Source of the DNA: Cyanobium sp. CH-040
GTDB taxonomy: Bacteria > Cyanobacteriota > Cyanobacteriia > PCC-6307 > Cyanobiaceae
Length of the DNA: 64,000 nt
Assembly (NCBI RefSeq): GCF_024346135.1
Contig: NZ_JAGQCJ010000001.1
Span: 1-64,000 of the forward strand
Reading direction: 5' to 3'
Shown: positions 33,985 through 42,042 of the stretch, piece by piece
How positions within the stretch are numbered: the stretch's first letter is position 1
How the letters are laid out: the number at the start of each line of letters is the position of its first letter
The notes under the pieces: generated by a model
Told to the model about the DNA's origin: nothing
Databases searched by the model: none
The model's input: the letters and a program-made list of their open reading frames with translations, nothing else
Translations under genes and position numbers: made by a program

Positions 33985-35624
33985 TGGCCGGCCCCACCCC
34001 GCTGCAACTGCGCTGCTGCGCCGCCAGCGGCTGCCGCTCGGCCGGCTCCGAGGCCCTGCAGGCGGCCCTGCTCGCCGCCCGGGATCAGCTCGGCGGCGCC
34101 GCCGAGGCGGTGACGATCAAGCCGGTGGGCTGCCTGCGGCTGTGTGGCCGCGGCCCGCTGGTGGCCCTCGACCGCAGCGATGGCAGCGAGCTCTATGCCG
34201 AGCTCACGCCCGACCAGGCGCCCGCCCTGCTGGCGGCGGCCACCGGTCTGGGCGACGGGCAGGGCGACGCGCTGGCCGGCCGGCGCATCGATCCGGCCGA
34301 TCCCTTCTTCGCTCTCCAGCAGGCGGTGGTGCTGGAGGGCTGCGGCCTGGTGAACCCGGAATCGATCGACGACGCCCTGGCCCATGGCAGCTACGCCCAG
34401 CTCAAGCGGGTGCTGCTGGAGTGCACCCCCGAGCAGGTGCGCGACCAGGTGAAGCGCAGCGGCCTGCGCGGCCGCGGCGGCGCCGGCTACCCCACGGGCC
34501 TGAAGTGGGACACGGTGGCCCTGCAGCCCCCCGGCGCGCGCACCGTGGTGTGCAACGCCGACGAGGGCGATCCCGGCGCCTTCATGGACCGCAGCGTGCT
34601 GGAGAGCGATCCCCACCGGCTGATCGAGGGGATGGCGATCGCCGCCTACGCCGTCGGCGCCGACCAGGGCTACGTGTATGTGCGGGCCGAGTATCCGCTG
34701 GCGATCGAGCGCCTGCGGCTGGCCCTCAAGCAGGCCCGCGCCAAGGGGCTGCTGGGGGCCGGCATCGCCGGCAGCAGCTTCAACCTGCGCCTGGAGGTGC
34801 GGGTGGGCGCCGGCGCCTACGTGTGCGGCGAGGAAACGGCGCTGCTGGCCTCGATCCAGGGGCAGCGCGGCACCCCCAGGCCGCGGCCGCCGTTCCCCGC
34901 CCAGGTGGGCCTGTGGGGCGCCCCCACCCTGATCAACAACGTGGAGACCCTGGCCTCGATTCCGGTGATCCTGCGCGAGGGCGGTGATTGGTATGCGTCG
35001 ATCGGCACCGAGGGCAGCAAGGGCACCAAGGTGTTTGCCCTCTCCGGTGCGGTGGCCAACACCGGCCTGGTGGAGGTGCCGATGGGCACCAGCCTGCGCA
35101 CGGTTGTGCAGACCATCGGCGGCGGCGTGCCGGGGGCCGACGGCCCCAACGGCGGCGTCAAGGCGGTGCAGACCGGCGGCCCCTCCGGCGGCTGCATCCC
35201 CGCCCACCTGCTCGACACCCCGGTGGACTACGAGAGCCTGCGGGATCTGGGTTCGATGATGGGCTCCGGCGGTCTGGTGGTGATGGGCGAGACCACCTCG
35301 ATGCCGGAGGTGGCGCGCCACTTCATGCGCTTCAGCGTCAACGAGAGCTGCGGCAAGTGCGTGCCCTGCCGCGCCGGCACCGTGCAGCTGCTGCAGCTGC
35401 TGGACCGCTTCGTGGAGCGGCAGGCGTCGATCGCCGATCTGGAGCGGCTGGAGGCGCTCTGCCGGATGGTGGGCGCCACCAGCCTCTGCGGCCTGGGCCA
35501 GGCGGCCCCCAACCCGGTGCTCAGCACCCTGCACTACTTCCGCCAGGAATACCAGGCGGCCTGCCGGGATCCGGGCCAGTGCGAACCCCTCGATGCCTGC
35601 CTGCTGCAGGAGGTGACCCCATGA
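33984..35624 (+). CDS. hoxF: Bidirectional hydrogenase diaphorase subunit HoxF
   Basis: NuoF-like flavoprotein that binds FMN and NAD(P)(H) and a [4Fe-4S] cluster. N-terminal thioredoxin-like domain with Cys residues ([11 protein letters not shown] ... [11 protein letters not shown]), the nucleotide site [16 protein letters not shown] region [14 protein letters not shown], and [13 protein letters not shown] plus a distal Cys (SLCGLGQ) for the 4Fe-4S cluster. ATG at 33984 (546 residues) overlaps the hoxE stop by one base and is preferred over a GTG at 33966. Confidence 0.96.
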   Translation: MAGPTPLQLRCCAASGCRSAGSEALQAALLAARDQLGGAAEAVTIKPVGCLRLCGRGPLVALDRSDGSELYAELTPDQAPALLAAATGLGDGQGDALAGRRIDPADPFFALQQAVVLEGCGLVNPESIDDALAHGSYAQLKRVLLECTPEQVRDQVKRSGLRGRGGAGYPTGLKWDTVALQPPGARTVVCNADEGDPGAFMDRSVLESDPHRLIEGMAIAAYAVGADQGYVYVRAEYPLAIERLRLALKQARAKGLLGAGIAGSSFNLRLEVRVGAGAYVCGEETALLASIQGQRGTPRPRPPFPAQVGLWGAPTLINNVETLASIPVILREGGDWYASIGTEGSKGTKVFALSGAVANTGLVEVPMGTSLRTVVQTIGGGVPGADGPNGGVKAVQTGGPSGGCIPAHLLDTPVDYESLRDLGSMMGSGGLVVMGETTSMPEVARHFMRFSVNESCGKCVPCRAGTVQLLQLLDRFVERQASIADLERLEALCRMVGATSLCGLGQAAPNPVLSTLHYFRQEYQAACRDPGQCEPLDACLLQEVTP

Positions 35625-36340
35625 GCGTGCACACCCTCACGGTGGATGGGGTGGAGGTGGCCGTGCCCGCCGGTGCCAGCCTGCTGGACGCGGTGCGGGC
35701 CGCCGGTGCCGATCTGCCCACCCTCTGTCACCTCGACGGCCTCACCCCGGTGGGCGCCTGCCGGCTCTGCCTGGTGGAGCTGGAGGGCAGCGGCAGGCTG
35801 CAGCCCGCCTGCGCCACCGCCGCGGCGGAGGGCATGGCGGTGCTCACCCAGACGCCCCAGCTGCAGGAGTGGCGGCGCATGGCGGTGGAGCTGTTCTTCG
35901 CCGAGGGCAACCACGTGTGCGCCTTCTGCGTGGCCAACGGCAACTGCGAGCTGCAGGACGTGGCGGTGGCGGTGGGCATGGACCACTCCCGCTTCCCCTA
36001 CCAGTACCCCAACCGCCGGGTGGACGCCTCCCACCCGCAGTTCGCGATCGACCATCACCGCTGCATCCTCTGCACCCGCTGCGTGCGGGTGTGCGACGAG
36101 ATCGAGGGGGCCCACGTCTGGGACGTGGCCAATCGCGGGGCGGAGTGCTCGATCATCGCCGGGCTCGATCAGCCCTGGGGCGAGGTGGCGGCCTGCACCT
36201 CCTGCGGCAAGTGCGTGGACGTGTGCCCCACCGGCGCCATCTTCCGCAAGGACGACACCACCGCCGAGAAGGAAGCGCACCGGGAGCGGCCCCAGCTGCT
36301 GCGCGCCGCCCGCGACCAGCACCAGTGGCTGAACCAGTGA
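35621..36340 (+). CDS. hoxU: Bidirectional hydrogenase diaphorase subunit HoxU
   Basis: NuoG-N-terminal-like iron-sulfur subunit wiring the diaphorase to the hydrogenase. Order of clusters: [2Fe-2S] ([15 protein letters not shown] ... QPAC), [4Fe-4S] with a His ligand ([15 protein letters not shown]), and two further [4Fe-4S] sets ([13 protein letters not shown] ... C and [14 protein letters not shown]). 239 residues. ATG at 35621 overlaps the hoxF stop (ATGA). Confidence 0.96.
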   Translation: MSVHTLTVDGVEVAVPAGASLLDAVRAAGADLPTLCHLDGLTPVGACRLCLVELEGSGRLQPACATAAAEGMAVLTQTPQLQEWRRMAVELFFAEGNHVCAFCVANGNCELQDVAVAVGMDHSRFPYQYPNRRVDASHPQFAIDHHRCILCTRCVRVCDEIEGAHVWDVANRGAECSIIAGLDQPWGEVAACTSCGKCVDVCPTGAIFRKDDTTAEKEAHRERPQLLRAARDQHQWLNQ

Positions 36341-36365
36341 CCGCACCCGTGACCCCGGCCATCCC

Positions 36366-36965
36366 ATGACCTCATCCACCTCCTCGTCTCCTGCCGGCAG
36401 CCCGCCGCGGCTGCGCTTCGCCACGGTGTGGCTGGCCGGCTGCAGCGGCTGCCACATGTCGTTCCTGGATCTCGACGAGTGGCTGTTCGAGTTGGCCAAG
36501 CACGTGGATGTGGTGTTCTCGCCGGTGGCCAGCGACGTCAAGGAGTTCCCCGAGGGGGTGGACGTGTGCCTGGTGGAGGGGGCGGTGGCCAACGCCGACA
36601 ACCTGGAGCTGGCGCTGCAGCTGCGCGAGCGCAGCCGGCTGGTGGTGTCGTTCGGCGACTGCGCCGTGACGGCCAACGTGCCCGGTCTGCGCAACCTCTG
36701 GGCCCACGTGGATGGCGGCTCGCGCCAGAGCGTGCTCGATCGCGGTTATCTGGAGCTGGCCGACACCGGCGCCCAGCACCCCCACGCTCCCGGCATCGTG
36801 CCGGAGCTGCTGGAGCGGGTGCTGCCGCTGCACGAGGTGATCCCGGTGGACCTCTACCTGCCTGGCTGCCCGCCGCCGGCGGAGCGCATCCGCGACGCCA
36901 TCGAGCCGCTGCTGCGCGGGGAGACGCCGGCGATGGAAGGCACGGCGATGTTGAAGTTCGGCTGA
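36366..36965 (+). CDS. hoxY: NiFe hydrogenase small subunit HoxY
   Basis: Carries the proximal [4Fe-4S] cluster next to the NiFe site. Seen: [14 protein letters not shown] (two ligands), [13 protein letters not shown] and [12 protein letters not shown]. 199 residues, the short cytoplasmic form without a Tat signal peptide, as in the bidirectional group 3d. It lies 25 bases after hoxU and 36 bases before hoxH; no extra genes interrupt the hoxU-hoxY pair as they do in some cyanobacteria. Confidence 0.96.
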   Translation: MTSSTSSSPAGSPPRLRFATVWLAGCSGCHMSFLDLDEWLFELAKHVDVVFSPVASDVKEFPEGVDVCLVEGAVANADNLELALQLRERSRLVVSFGDCAVTANVPGLRNLWAHVDGGSRQSVLDRGYLELADTGAQHPHAPGIVPELLERVLPLHEVIPVDLYLPGCPPPAERIRDAIEPLLRGETPAMEGTAMLKFG

Positions 36966-37001
36966 GCCGTCGATCGATTCCCCCTCCCCGTTGAGGCCCC
37001 C

Positions 37002-38462
37002 ATGACCCGCACGATCACGATCGACCCGGTGACCCGCATCGAGGGTCACGCCAAGATCACGCTGCACCTCGATGAGGCCGGGCGGCTGGCCGATGCCCGC
37101 TTCCACGTGGTGGAGTACCGCGGCTTCGAGACCTTCTGCGAGGGGCGGCCGTTCACCGAGATGGCGGGCATCACGGCGCGCATCTGCGGCATCTGTCCGG
37201 TGAGCCACCTGCTGGCGGCGGCGAAGACGGGCGACAAACTGCTGGCGGTCCAGCCGCCGCCCGCTGCCCGCAAGTTGCGGCGCATGCTCAACCTGGCCCA
37301 GCTCTGCCAGAGCCACGCGCTCTCGTTCTTTCATCTCAGCAGCCCTGATTTCCTGCTGGGCTGGGAGAGCGATCCGGCGCGGCGCAATGTGTTCGGGCTG
37401 ATGGCGGCCGACCCGGATCTGGCCCGCGCAGGCATCCGCCTGCGCCAGTTCGGCCAGCAGGTGCTGGAGCTGCTGGGCGGCCGCAAGATCCACTCCGCCT
37501 GGGCGGTGCCGGGCGGGGTGCGCACGCCCCTCAGCGCCGAGGCCAGGGCGTGGATCCTGGAGCGGCTGCCGGAGGCGAAGGCCACGGTGACCACGGCCCT
37601 GGAGCTCTACAAGAAGCTCCTCGACGGCCCGCTGCAGCGGGAGCAGAGCACCTTCGGCGACTTCCCCTCGCTGTTCATGGGCCTGGTGGCGGCCGATGGC
37701 GGCTGGGAGTGCATCGAGGGGGCGATCCGCTTCATCGACAGCCAGGGGCGGATCGTGGCCGATGGCCTCTCGGAGGACGACTACGCCAGCTATCTGGGTG
37801 AGGCGGTGGAGAGCTGGAGCTACCTCAAGTTCCCCTACTACAAACCGCTGGGGTATCCCGAGGGGATCTACCGGGTGGGGCCCCTGGCGCGGCTGAATGT
37901 GTGCGATCGGATCGGCACCCCCTGGGCCGACGCCGAGCTGGCCGAGTTCCGCCAGCGCAGCGGCACCGCCGAGAGCAATGGCCGCATCGTCACCTCCTCG
38001 TTTGCCTTCCACCACGCCCGGCTGGTGGAGATCGTGGCCTGCCTGGAGGGCATCGAGCAGCTGGTGGCCGACGACAGTCTGATGACCGATCGCATCCGCG
38101 CCCGCGCCGACCTCAACGCCAACGAGGCGGTGGGCGTGAGCGAGGCGCCGCGCGGCACCCTGTTTCACCACTACCGCGTGGATGACGACGGCCTGATCAC
38201 GCGGGTGAACCTGATCATCGCCACCGGCCAGAACAACCTGGCCATGAACCGCACCGTGGCCCAGATCGCCCGCGAATTCATCAGCGAACCGGTGGCCGAG
38301 GGTGCCGAGATCCCCGAGCCCCTGCTCAACCGCGTGGAGGCCGGCATCCGCTGCTTCGATCCCTGCCTCTCCTGCAGCACCCACGCCGCCGGCCAGATGC
38401 CGCTGCACATTGAGCTGGTGGATGCAGGCGGGCGGCTGCTGGCGGAGCGGGTGCGGGATTGA
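37002..38462 (+). CDS. hoxH: NiFe hydrogenase large subunit HoxH
   Basis: Binds the NiFe(CN)2CO active site. The nickel ligands are Cys62 and Cys65 in [10 protein letters not shown] and Cys455 and Cys458 in DPCLSCSTH. After His461 a 25-residue tail (starting [11 protein letters not shown]) remains, which the protease HoxW (40575-41006) should remove after nickel insertion. 486 residues, no truncation or frameshift, so the hydrogenase should be functional. The cassette-like, low-GC region begins right after its stop. Confidence 0.97.
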   Translation: MTRTITIDPVTRIEGHAKITLHLDEAGRLADARFHVVEYRGFETFCEGRPFTEMAGITARICGICPVSHLLAAAKTGDKLLAVQPPPAARKLRRMLNLAQLCQSHALSFFHLSSPDFLLGWESDPARRNVFGLMAADPDLARAGIRLRQFGQQVLELLGGRKIHSAWAVPGGVRTPLSAEARAWILERLPEAKATVTTALELYKKLLDGPLQREQSTFGDFPSLFMGLVAADGGWECIEGAIRFIDSQGRIVADGLSEDDYASYLGEAVESWSYLKFPYYKPLGYPEGIYRVGPLARLNVCDRIGTPWADAELAEFRQRSGTAESNGRIVTSSFAFHHARLVEIVACLEGIEQLVADDSLMTDRIRARADLNANEAVGVSEAPRGTLFHHYRVDDDGLITRVNLIIATGQNNLAMNRTVAQIAREFISEPVAEGAEIPEPLLNRVEAGIRCFDPCLSCSTHAAGQMPLHIELVDAGGRLLAERVRD

Positions 38463-38602
38463 GCGGGGAGGGGTGAGGCTCTTGTAGCCAATTGAACGGT
38501 CTTCTACGGATCTGCATAAGATCCGGGACCTTGGCGACGAGAGTTCGAAAGCCCCTGCAGTGGCTTGCTTTACGTGGTGCCGTACTCAGGGTTGGGGGTT
38601 TT

Positions 38603-38608
38603 TATACT
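38603..38608 (+). promoter_or_regulatory. Possible -10 element ahead of the first cassette
   Basis: TATACT within TTTTTATACTGC, about 50 bases upstream of the GTTAGCC core at 38657. It is one of few good -10 matches in the area and could drive the otherwise promoterless cassette genes, but no matching -35 hexamer is visible. Confidence 0.25.
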
Positions 38609-38690
38609 GCTGAAAGGGCTGGGTGGGAGATCTTAGAGGGGGTCCGCCCAATTAGCGTTAGCCGTATCTTTTGATCATTGGCAGCCTGAG

Positions 38691-39056
38691 ATGAAGAACT
38701 CTAGTCCTGCCGTAGCCTTTCTAGTTGTCACAATTGCTGGATGTGGCAAGCCGGACATCAAGGCTGGCAACATCACCTTGCATTACTTACATGCCAAGAT
38801 TTATCCCGGCTCGGCCATTGCTTGCGAACTGCGGCGAGTGTCCAACCGGGAGTTCATTGGCTGCTACGGCAAATCAATGAGCGGTCGATCCAGGATTCAT
38901 CTATGGGAATACCAGAATGGAAAGTATCATGCCATCAATGGAACAGCAAGGCGCGCTGCAGAAGTGCACTTTGGCGACCATGCCGATGTGGCGATCGCGC
39001 CTCTTCCACTGACCAAAGAGATTGACATTGGCAAAGTATTGGGCGAGTTTCAGTAA
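38691..39056 (+). CDS. Putative lipoprotein in cassette 1
   Basis: 121 residues. N-terminus MKNSSPAVAFLVVTIAGCGKP has a short positive/hydrophobic signal and a lipobox (TIAGC, Cys18) expected for lipoprotein export. The mature part has no recognised domain. G+C is far lower than in hoxH, but a GCGATCGC octamer at 38991 suggests a cyanobacterial donor. It is flanked by a GTTAGCC core upstream and the attC-like fold 7 bases after its stop. Function unknown. Confidence 0.7.
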   Translation: MKNSSPAVAFLVVTIAGCGKPDIKAGNITLHYLHAKIYPGSAIACELRRVSNREFIGCYGKSMSGRSRIHLWEYQNGKYHAINGTARRAAEVHFGDHADVAIAPLPLTKEIDIGKVLGEFQ

Positions 39057-39063
39057 CATTGCT

Positions 39064-39147
39064 GCTAACATCCATATTTAGAAGCCGGGATTAGCTGGTA
39101 TTTTCTGTGCCAAGCTCGTGGCCCGCTTCTGGTCTTGGGCGTTAGCC
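39064..39147 (+). repeat. attC-like recombination site 1
   Basis: GCTAAC (39064-39069) pairs exactly with GTTAGC (39141-39146) at the outer ends; inside, AGAAGC-C-GGG (39080-39089) pairs with CCCGCTTCT (39122-39130) with one extrahelical C at 39086, and AGCTGG pairs with CC-A-AGCT with an extrahelical A at 39112, leaving an 11-base loop. Imperfect palindromy with bulged bases and a 3' GTTRRRY core is what defines attC sites. Length 84 bases is within the usual range. Confidence 0.7.
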
Positions 39148-39240
39148 AAATCTCTGTGCAGGGCGGCGGGGTGAGCGGAGGAACAGGATGCGCTCTAGCA
39201 TGTGGGATATTGCTACAGTGGTTTGAGGTGGGATCTAAAC

Positions 39241-39450
39241 ATGAATTTCACTTTGGAGTGCGAACAAGAAGTAGACGGTCGTTGGATTGCCGAGGTGCCG
39301 GAGCTGCCCGGAGTCCATGCATACGGGAGCTCTTCTGCTGATGCAATGTCAAAGGCGGAAGTACTAGCCCTTCGTGTTATCGCTGATCGGCTTGAAAATG
39401 GCGAATCCGAGCCAGTCAGCATCCAGTTTTCGCTTCCACTCTCTGCATGA
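39241..39450 (+). CDS. hicB: HicB-family antitoxin
   Basis: 69 residues beginning MNFTLECEQEVDGRWIAEVP, followed by ELPGVHAYGSSSADAMSKAEVLAL: the partially degraded RNase-H-like fold of HicB, which binds and neutralises HicA. I chose the ATG at 39241; an upstream start adds unrelated residues. Its stop overlaps the hicA ATG (ATGA), so the pair is translationally coupled. Cassette-borne toxin-antitoxin genes are typical stabilisers of integron arrays. Confidence 0.82.
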   Translation: MNFTLECEQEVDGRWIAEVPELPGVHAYGSSSADAMSKAEVLALRVIADRLENGESEPVSIQFSLPLSA

Positions 39451-39659
39451 GTAACTGGCCTTCAGCCAAAGCCTAGAGACTGTTAGCAGCCTTGCAGTCC
39501 ATTGGATGGAGTGTCAAGCGTCAGTCAGGATCTCATAAGACACTTGAACATGAAGACTATTCGGACTATGTCTTTGCGTCCCATGATGGCGAGGAGATTG
39601 GCCCCAGGATGTTGGCGCGAATCACCAAGCACACCGGCCTCGAGCCAGGTGATCTGTGA
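39447..39659 (+). pseudogene. hicA: HicA toxin gene with an in-frame amber codon
   Basis: Reading from the ATG at 39447: MSNWPSAKA, then TAG (39474-39476), then RLLAALQSIGWSVKRQSGSH, DYVFASHDGEEIGPRMLARI and TKHTGLEPGDL, stop at 39657-39659. This is a complete 70-codon HicA double-stranded-RNA-binding-fold ribonuclease (catalytic His in GSH) except for the stop at codon 10, where relatives have a lysine-type codon; one base change AAG to TAG would explain it. Re-initiation at TTG 39492 would lose the first strand. Probably an inactivated toxin beside an intact antitoxin. Confidence 0.8.
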
Positions 39660-39674
39660 TGACGGCGGGAAATC

Positions 39675-39735
39675 GGCTAACAATGCCATACACCTGAGCC
39701 CCCTCTGGTGATCTTTGTTCGATCTGTGGTTAAGC
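39675..39735 (+). repeat. attC-like recombination site 2 (degenerate)
   Basis: Begins GGCTAACAA (39675-39683), the common 5' end of attC sites, 15 bases after the hicA stop, and ends with GTTAAGC (39729-39735), which fits the GTTRRRY core. Internal pairing is weak (CACC with GGTG around 39691-39710), so this site is shorter and less convincing than the first. Confidence 0.45.
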
Positions 39736-39748
39736 TATCGATCATCCA

Positions 39749-40117
39749 ATGTCCAATCCAAAGCATCAGGGTCAAAAGAAACAGGCTGAAATGCTTATCA
39801 CGCTCTGCGCGAGTGGCGCGGTTCTAGGAGGAGTGTTCCTGGTCTTTGTTATTCTTAACACGAAAGGTACGGGCTTCGACGTCAGCGAATTATGGCCTGT
39901 TAGGCTCGCGCCCGTTCTTGTGGGAGGAGGCGCAGCTTTCATCAAAAGGAGAATCACCGCAGGCCCCTTTGCTGTGATGTGTGCATTTGTTGGACTCGTC
40001 CTGATTGTGGCAGCAATGATGGGGAGCTTTGGAGTTGTTGCTCCTCCGCTGGTATTTGGATTATTATGTTTCTTGCCTGTGATGTTCGTAATTCGGGCAT
40101 GGGATAAACTTGGATAG
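39749..40117 (+). CDS. Small integral membrane protein in cassette 3
   Basis: 122 residues with three to four hydrophobic segments (about 16-37, 52-64, 72-92 and 95-114) and a polar N-terminus MSNPKHQGQKKQAEM. No family recognised. Low G+C like the rest of the array; it starts 14 bases after the second attC-like core and has no recognisable attC after it, so its cassette may be truncated. Confidence 0.6.
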   Translation: MSNPKHQGQKKQAEMLITLCASGAVLGGVFLVFVILNTKGTGFDVSELWPVRLAPVLVGGGAAFIKRRITAGPFAVMCAFVGLVLIVAAMMGSFGVVAPPLVFGLLCFLPVMFVIRAWDKLG

Positions 40118-40199
40118 GTCCAGGGTCAATCAAGGCTCCCCTGGGTGGACAGGCGCCAGCATTTCTCTTTTGCACCGCCCGAGGCTCCTTGCCAGCCAC

Positions 40200-40488
40200 T
40201 CAGGGGCAGCGTTTCTGCCGTTTGAACCTCAAAGCTGGCGTCTGTTGGCGATCCTCTGGACTGAGCTTCACGCAAGTGTGGCCAGCCTTGCCTTCACGGC
40301 ATCCACGCTGGCAGCGATCAGGGCAACGACAAGACTGCAAAGGCGTCAACGAAAATCCATCAACGAAGCCATCAAGCTGCTGGCGTTCAGATTCGACGTT
40401 CAGCTCAGACACGCGCACCGGCAATCAGCTCGGCGACGCTGATCACCGAGATGGCCAGTGCCTGCTCACACCCCTCCAGGAAGCCCAT
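40200..40488 (-). pseudogene. Decayed PIN-domain (VapC-like) toxin
   Basis: On the minus strand, 40488-40405 reads MGFLEGCEQALAISVISVAE then LIAGARV and a stop; the sense ISVISVAELIAG is the conserved PIN-domain strand-helix carrying the catalytic Glu. One base later the reading continues in a second frame as SELNVESERQQLDGFVDGF, the following PIN helix, and further traces (HLREAQSRGSPTDASFE) occur in a third frame. The DTN start is missing. At least two frameshifts and an N-terminal loss make it non-functional. It is distinct from the intact VapC at 41282. Confidence 0.5.
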
Positions 40489-40574
40489 GGCTTGCCCTGG
40501 CCGCGCCTGCCTCACCCGCCTCTGCACCGGCCGCAACCCATGGCCACACTGGAGTGTCGGCACCTCAGCGGCCC

Positions 40575-41006
40575 ATGCAGCGGCGCCCTTACACCAGCCG
40601 CCCGGTGATCGGCATCGGCAATCCCCTGCGCGGCGACGACGGCGTGGGGGCGTTGCTGGCTGAGCAGGTGGGTGGCCGCAGCGTGCAGCAGCTCACGCCC
40701 GAACTGGCCGAGGAGCTCTCGCAGCTGGAGGCGGTGCTGTTCATCGATGCCTGGCAGGTGCCGGCTGGTGCGGTGCCCCAGCTGCAGCGGTTGAGCCCGG
40801 CTGGCATCGGCGGCGACAGCCACCGCCTGGAGCCGGCCGCTCTGCTGGCGGTGAGCCAGGCCCTCTATGGCCGCGCCCCCGCCGCCCAGCTGCTGCTGGT
40901 GCCGGCCCATGCCTTCGAGCACGGCACGGCGCTCTCCGCTGAGCTGCAGGCCGTGTTGCCTGCTGCCCGGGCGTTGCTGCAGGGGTGGCTGGAGCGCCAT
41001 GCATGA
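40575..41006 (+). CDS. hoxW: Hydrogenase maturation endopeptidase HoxW
   Basis: Nickel-sensing protease of the M52 family that cleaves the HoxH C-terminal tail. Starts MQRRPYTSRPVIGIGNPLRG with the GIGNPLRGDDGVG motif; acidic metal ligands in DDGVG and LFIDAWQ, and the His in GDSHRLEPAALL. 143 residues from the ATG at 40575. Its stop overlaps the hypA start by 8 bases. The cassette-like DNA separates it from its substrate gene hoxH by 2.1 kb, so its promoter probably lies inside that DNA. Confidence 0.93.
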   Translation: MQRRPYTSRPVIGIGNPLRGDDGVGALLAEQVGGRSVQQLTPELAEELSQLEAVLFIDAWQVPAGAVPQLQRLSPAGIGGDSHRLEPAALLAVSQALYGRAPAAQLLLVPAHAFEHGTALSAELQAVLPAARALLQGWLERHA

Positions 41007-41340
41007 ACTCAGCCTGATGGAGGCCCTGCGGGATCAGGCCCTGGCGGCGGCCCGGGCCGAGGGGGCGCGGCGGATCGCGGTGATCCGCCTGCGGGTGGGG
41101 GAGCTGGCGGGGGTGGAGGTGGAGGCGCTGCGCTTCGCCTTCCCGGTGGTGATGGCGGGCACGATCGCGGCCGCCGCCGAGCTGGCCGTCGAGCTGGAGC
41201 CGGCCGAATGCCACTGCGCCGTCTGCGACGCTCCCTTCCCAGCCCCGCACGGCTGCTGCGACTGCCCCCGCTGCGGCACCATCAGCCGCCGGCTGTTGCG
41301 CGGCCGCGACCTCCGCCTGCTCTCCCTGGAGGTGGAGTGA
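40999..41340 (+). CDS. hypA: Hydrogenase nickel incorporation protein HypA
   Basis: Nickel chaperone that works with HypB to load nickel into HoxH. The N-terminal MHELSLMEAL contains the nickel-binding His2; the zinc site has two pairs of cysteines (CAVC and CPRC). 113 residues. ATG at 40999 overlaps hoxW. The last 59 bases overlap the 3' end of vapC on the other strand. Confidence 0.96.
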   Translation: MHELSLMEALRDQALAAARAEGARRIAVIRLRVGELAGVEVEALRFAFPVVMAGTIAAAAELAVELEPAECHCAVCDAPFPAPHGCCDCPRCGTISRRLLRGRDLRLLSLEVE

Positions 41341-41695
41341 GGCTGTAGGGGTGCGTCACGCCCCCGAGCTCGAGTGGGAAATCGCGCACGTTGCGGATGG
41401 CCAGGGTGAGCTCGGCGCAGCGGGCCGTGGCCAGGATGATCGCGTCCGGCACCCTCAGGCCGTGGCGCTGCCGAAGCCGCACAGCCTCCCGGGCGATGGT
41501 CTGATCCAGGTTCAGTCGAGGGAAGGCGTCCAGCCATGGTTCCACCCGGTTCTGTTCCCCCGGCCGGCAGCCCACGAGCACCTCGATCCAGGGGATCACG
41601 CTGATGCTGGGGCGCAGTTGATCAGCCGGCCAGCGCAGGGCGACGGTCTCGCCGCGCAGCACGTCGATCCACAGGTTGGTGTCGAGCAGCAGCAT
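41282..41695 (-). CDS. vapC: VapC-type PIN-domain ribonuclease toxin
   Basis: 137 residues from the ATG at 41695: MLLLDTNLWIDVLRGE with Asp5, SVIPWIEVLVG with the Glu, LRVPDAIILATA with the third acid and AIRNVRDFP with the fourth. All PIN catalytic acids are present, so it should cleave RNA. The Gly/Arg/Pro-rich C-terminal tail (last 25 residues) lies over hypA and is unusual. Its start overlaps the vapB stop (TGATG), the normal antitoxin-toxin order. The module is antisense to the hyp operon. Confidence 0.9.
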   Translation of the reverse strand: MLLLDTNLWIDVLRGETVALRWPADQLRPSISVIPWIEVLVGCRPGEQNRVEPWLDAFPRLNLDQTIAREAVRLRQRHGLRVPDAIILATARCAELTLAIRNVRDFPLELGGVTHPYSLTPPPGRAGGGRGRATAGG

Positions 41696-42042
41696 CAGCG
41701 GCCGGCCCAGTCCTGACGCAGGGCCTCCTGCAGGTCGAGCGAACGTTCGGGTCGGTCGCGCCACAGGCCGAACACCTTTTCATCTGTGGCTTCATGCTGC
41801 GGCTGCTGCTCCAGCCACCGGCTCAGGGCGTCCCGCAGCGCCTGGGCCCGGGAGAAGCCCCGCTGGCGGCAGAGGGCGTCGAGCTGACTCCGCTCCGCCT
41901 CCGGCAGATCCACGATGGTGCGCCTGATGCCGTGATCTGATGTCGGCGTCGTAGGGGCGTTCCCCGTTGCGGTTCGCGGATCCGGCTGCCCGCCGGGCCT
42001 GGCGTCCCTAGCTTGAAAGCGGCCCCAGCCCCGTGCCGCCAT
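41695..42042 (-). CDS. vapB: VapB-type antitoxin (ribbon-helix-helix-like)
   Basis: The conserved part reads IRRTIVDLPEAERSQLDALC, RQRGFSRAQALRDALSRWLEQ and a tail DEKVFGLWRDRPERSLDLQE that should wrap VapC. The first is a beta strand plus helix of the ribbon-helix-helix DNA-binding fold, so VapB likely represses its own promoter. The only ATG is at 42042, giving 115 residues with a 38-residue unconserved leader and sharing bases with the hypB start; a GTG at 41913 would cut the DNA-binding strand. The start is therefore uncertain. Confidence 0.72.
   Translation of the reverse strand: MAARGWGRFQARDARPGGQPDPRTATGNAPTTPTSDHGIRRTIVDLPEAERSQLDALCRQRGFSRAQALRDALSRWLEQQPQHEATDEKVFGLWRDRPERSLDLQEALRQDWAGR

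Larger units (their letters stand above)
38657..40117 (+). mobile_element. Integron-like gene cassette array without integrase
   Basis: Low-GC insertion between hoxH and hoxW with cassette architecture: GTTAGCC core (38657-38663), ORF starting 28 bases later, attC-like fold ending in GTTAGCC (39064-39147), hicB-hicA, a second attC-like element beginning GGCTAAC (39675) and ending GTTAAGC (39729-39735), and an ORF starting 14 bases later. Each ORF stops 7-15 bases before the next GCTAAC. All genes point the same way. No integrase and no 3' attC after the last gene are visible, so this would be a relic or sedentary cluster of attC sites. Confidence 0.65.

Noticed and set aside
38492-38674. A 60-codon frame between hoxH and the first cassette
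   Set aside because: No motif, no ribosome site, and it runs through the GTTAGCC core; it is probably chance.
39482-39488. GTTAGCA as a further attC core
   Set aside because: It lies inside the conserved hicA reading frame, has no GCTAAC partner at a suitable distance and does not separate genes.
40110-40442. A 110-codon plus-strand frame
   Set aside because: Its composition is random-looking, and the minus strand of the same bases carries PIN-domain traces.
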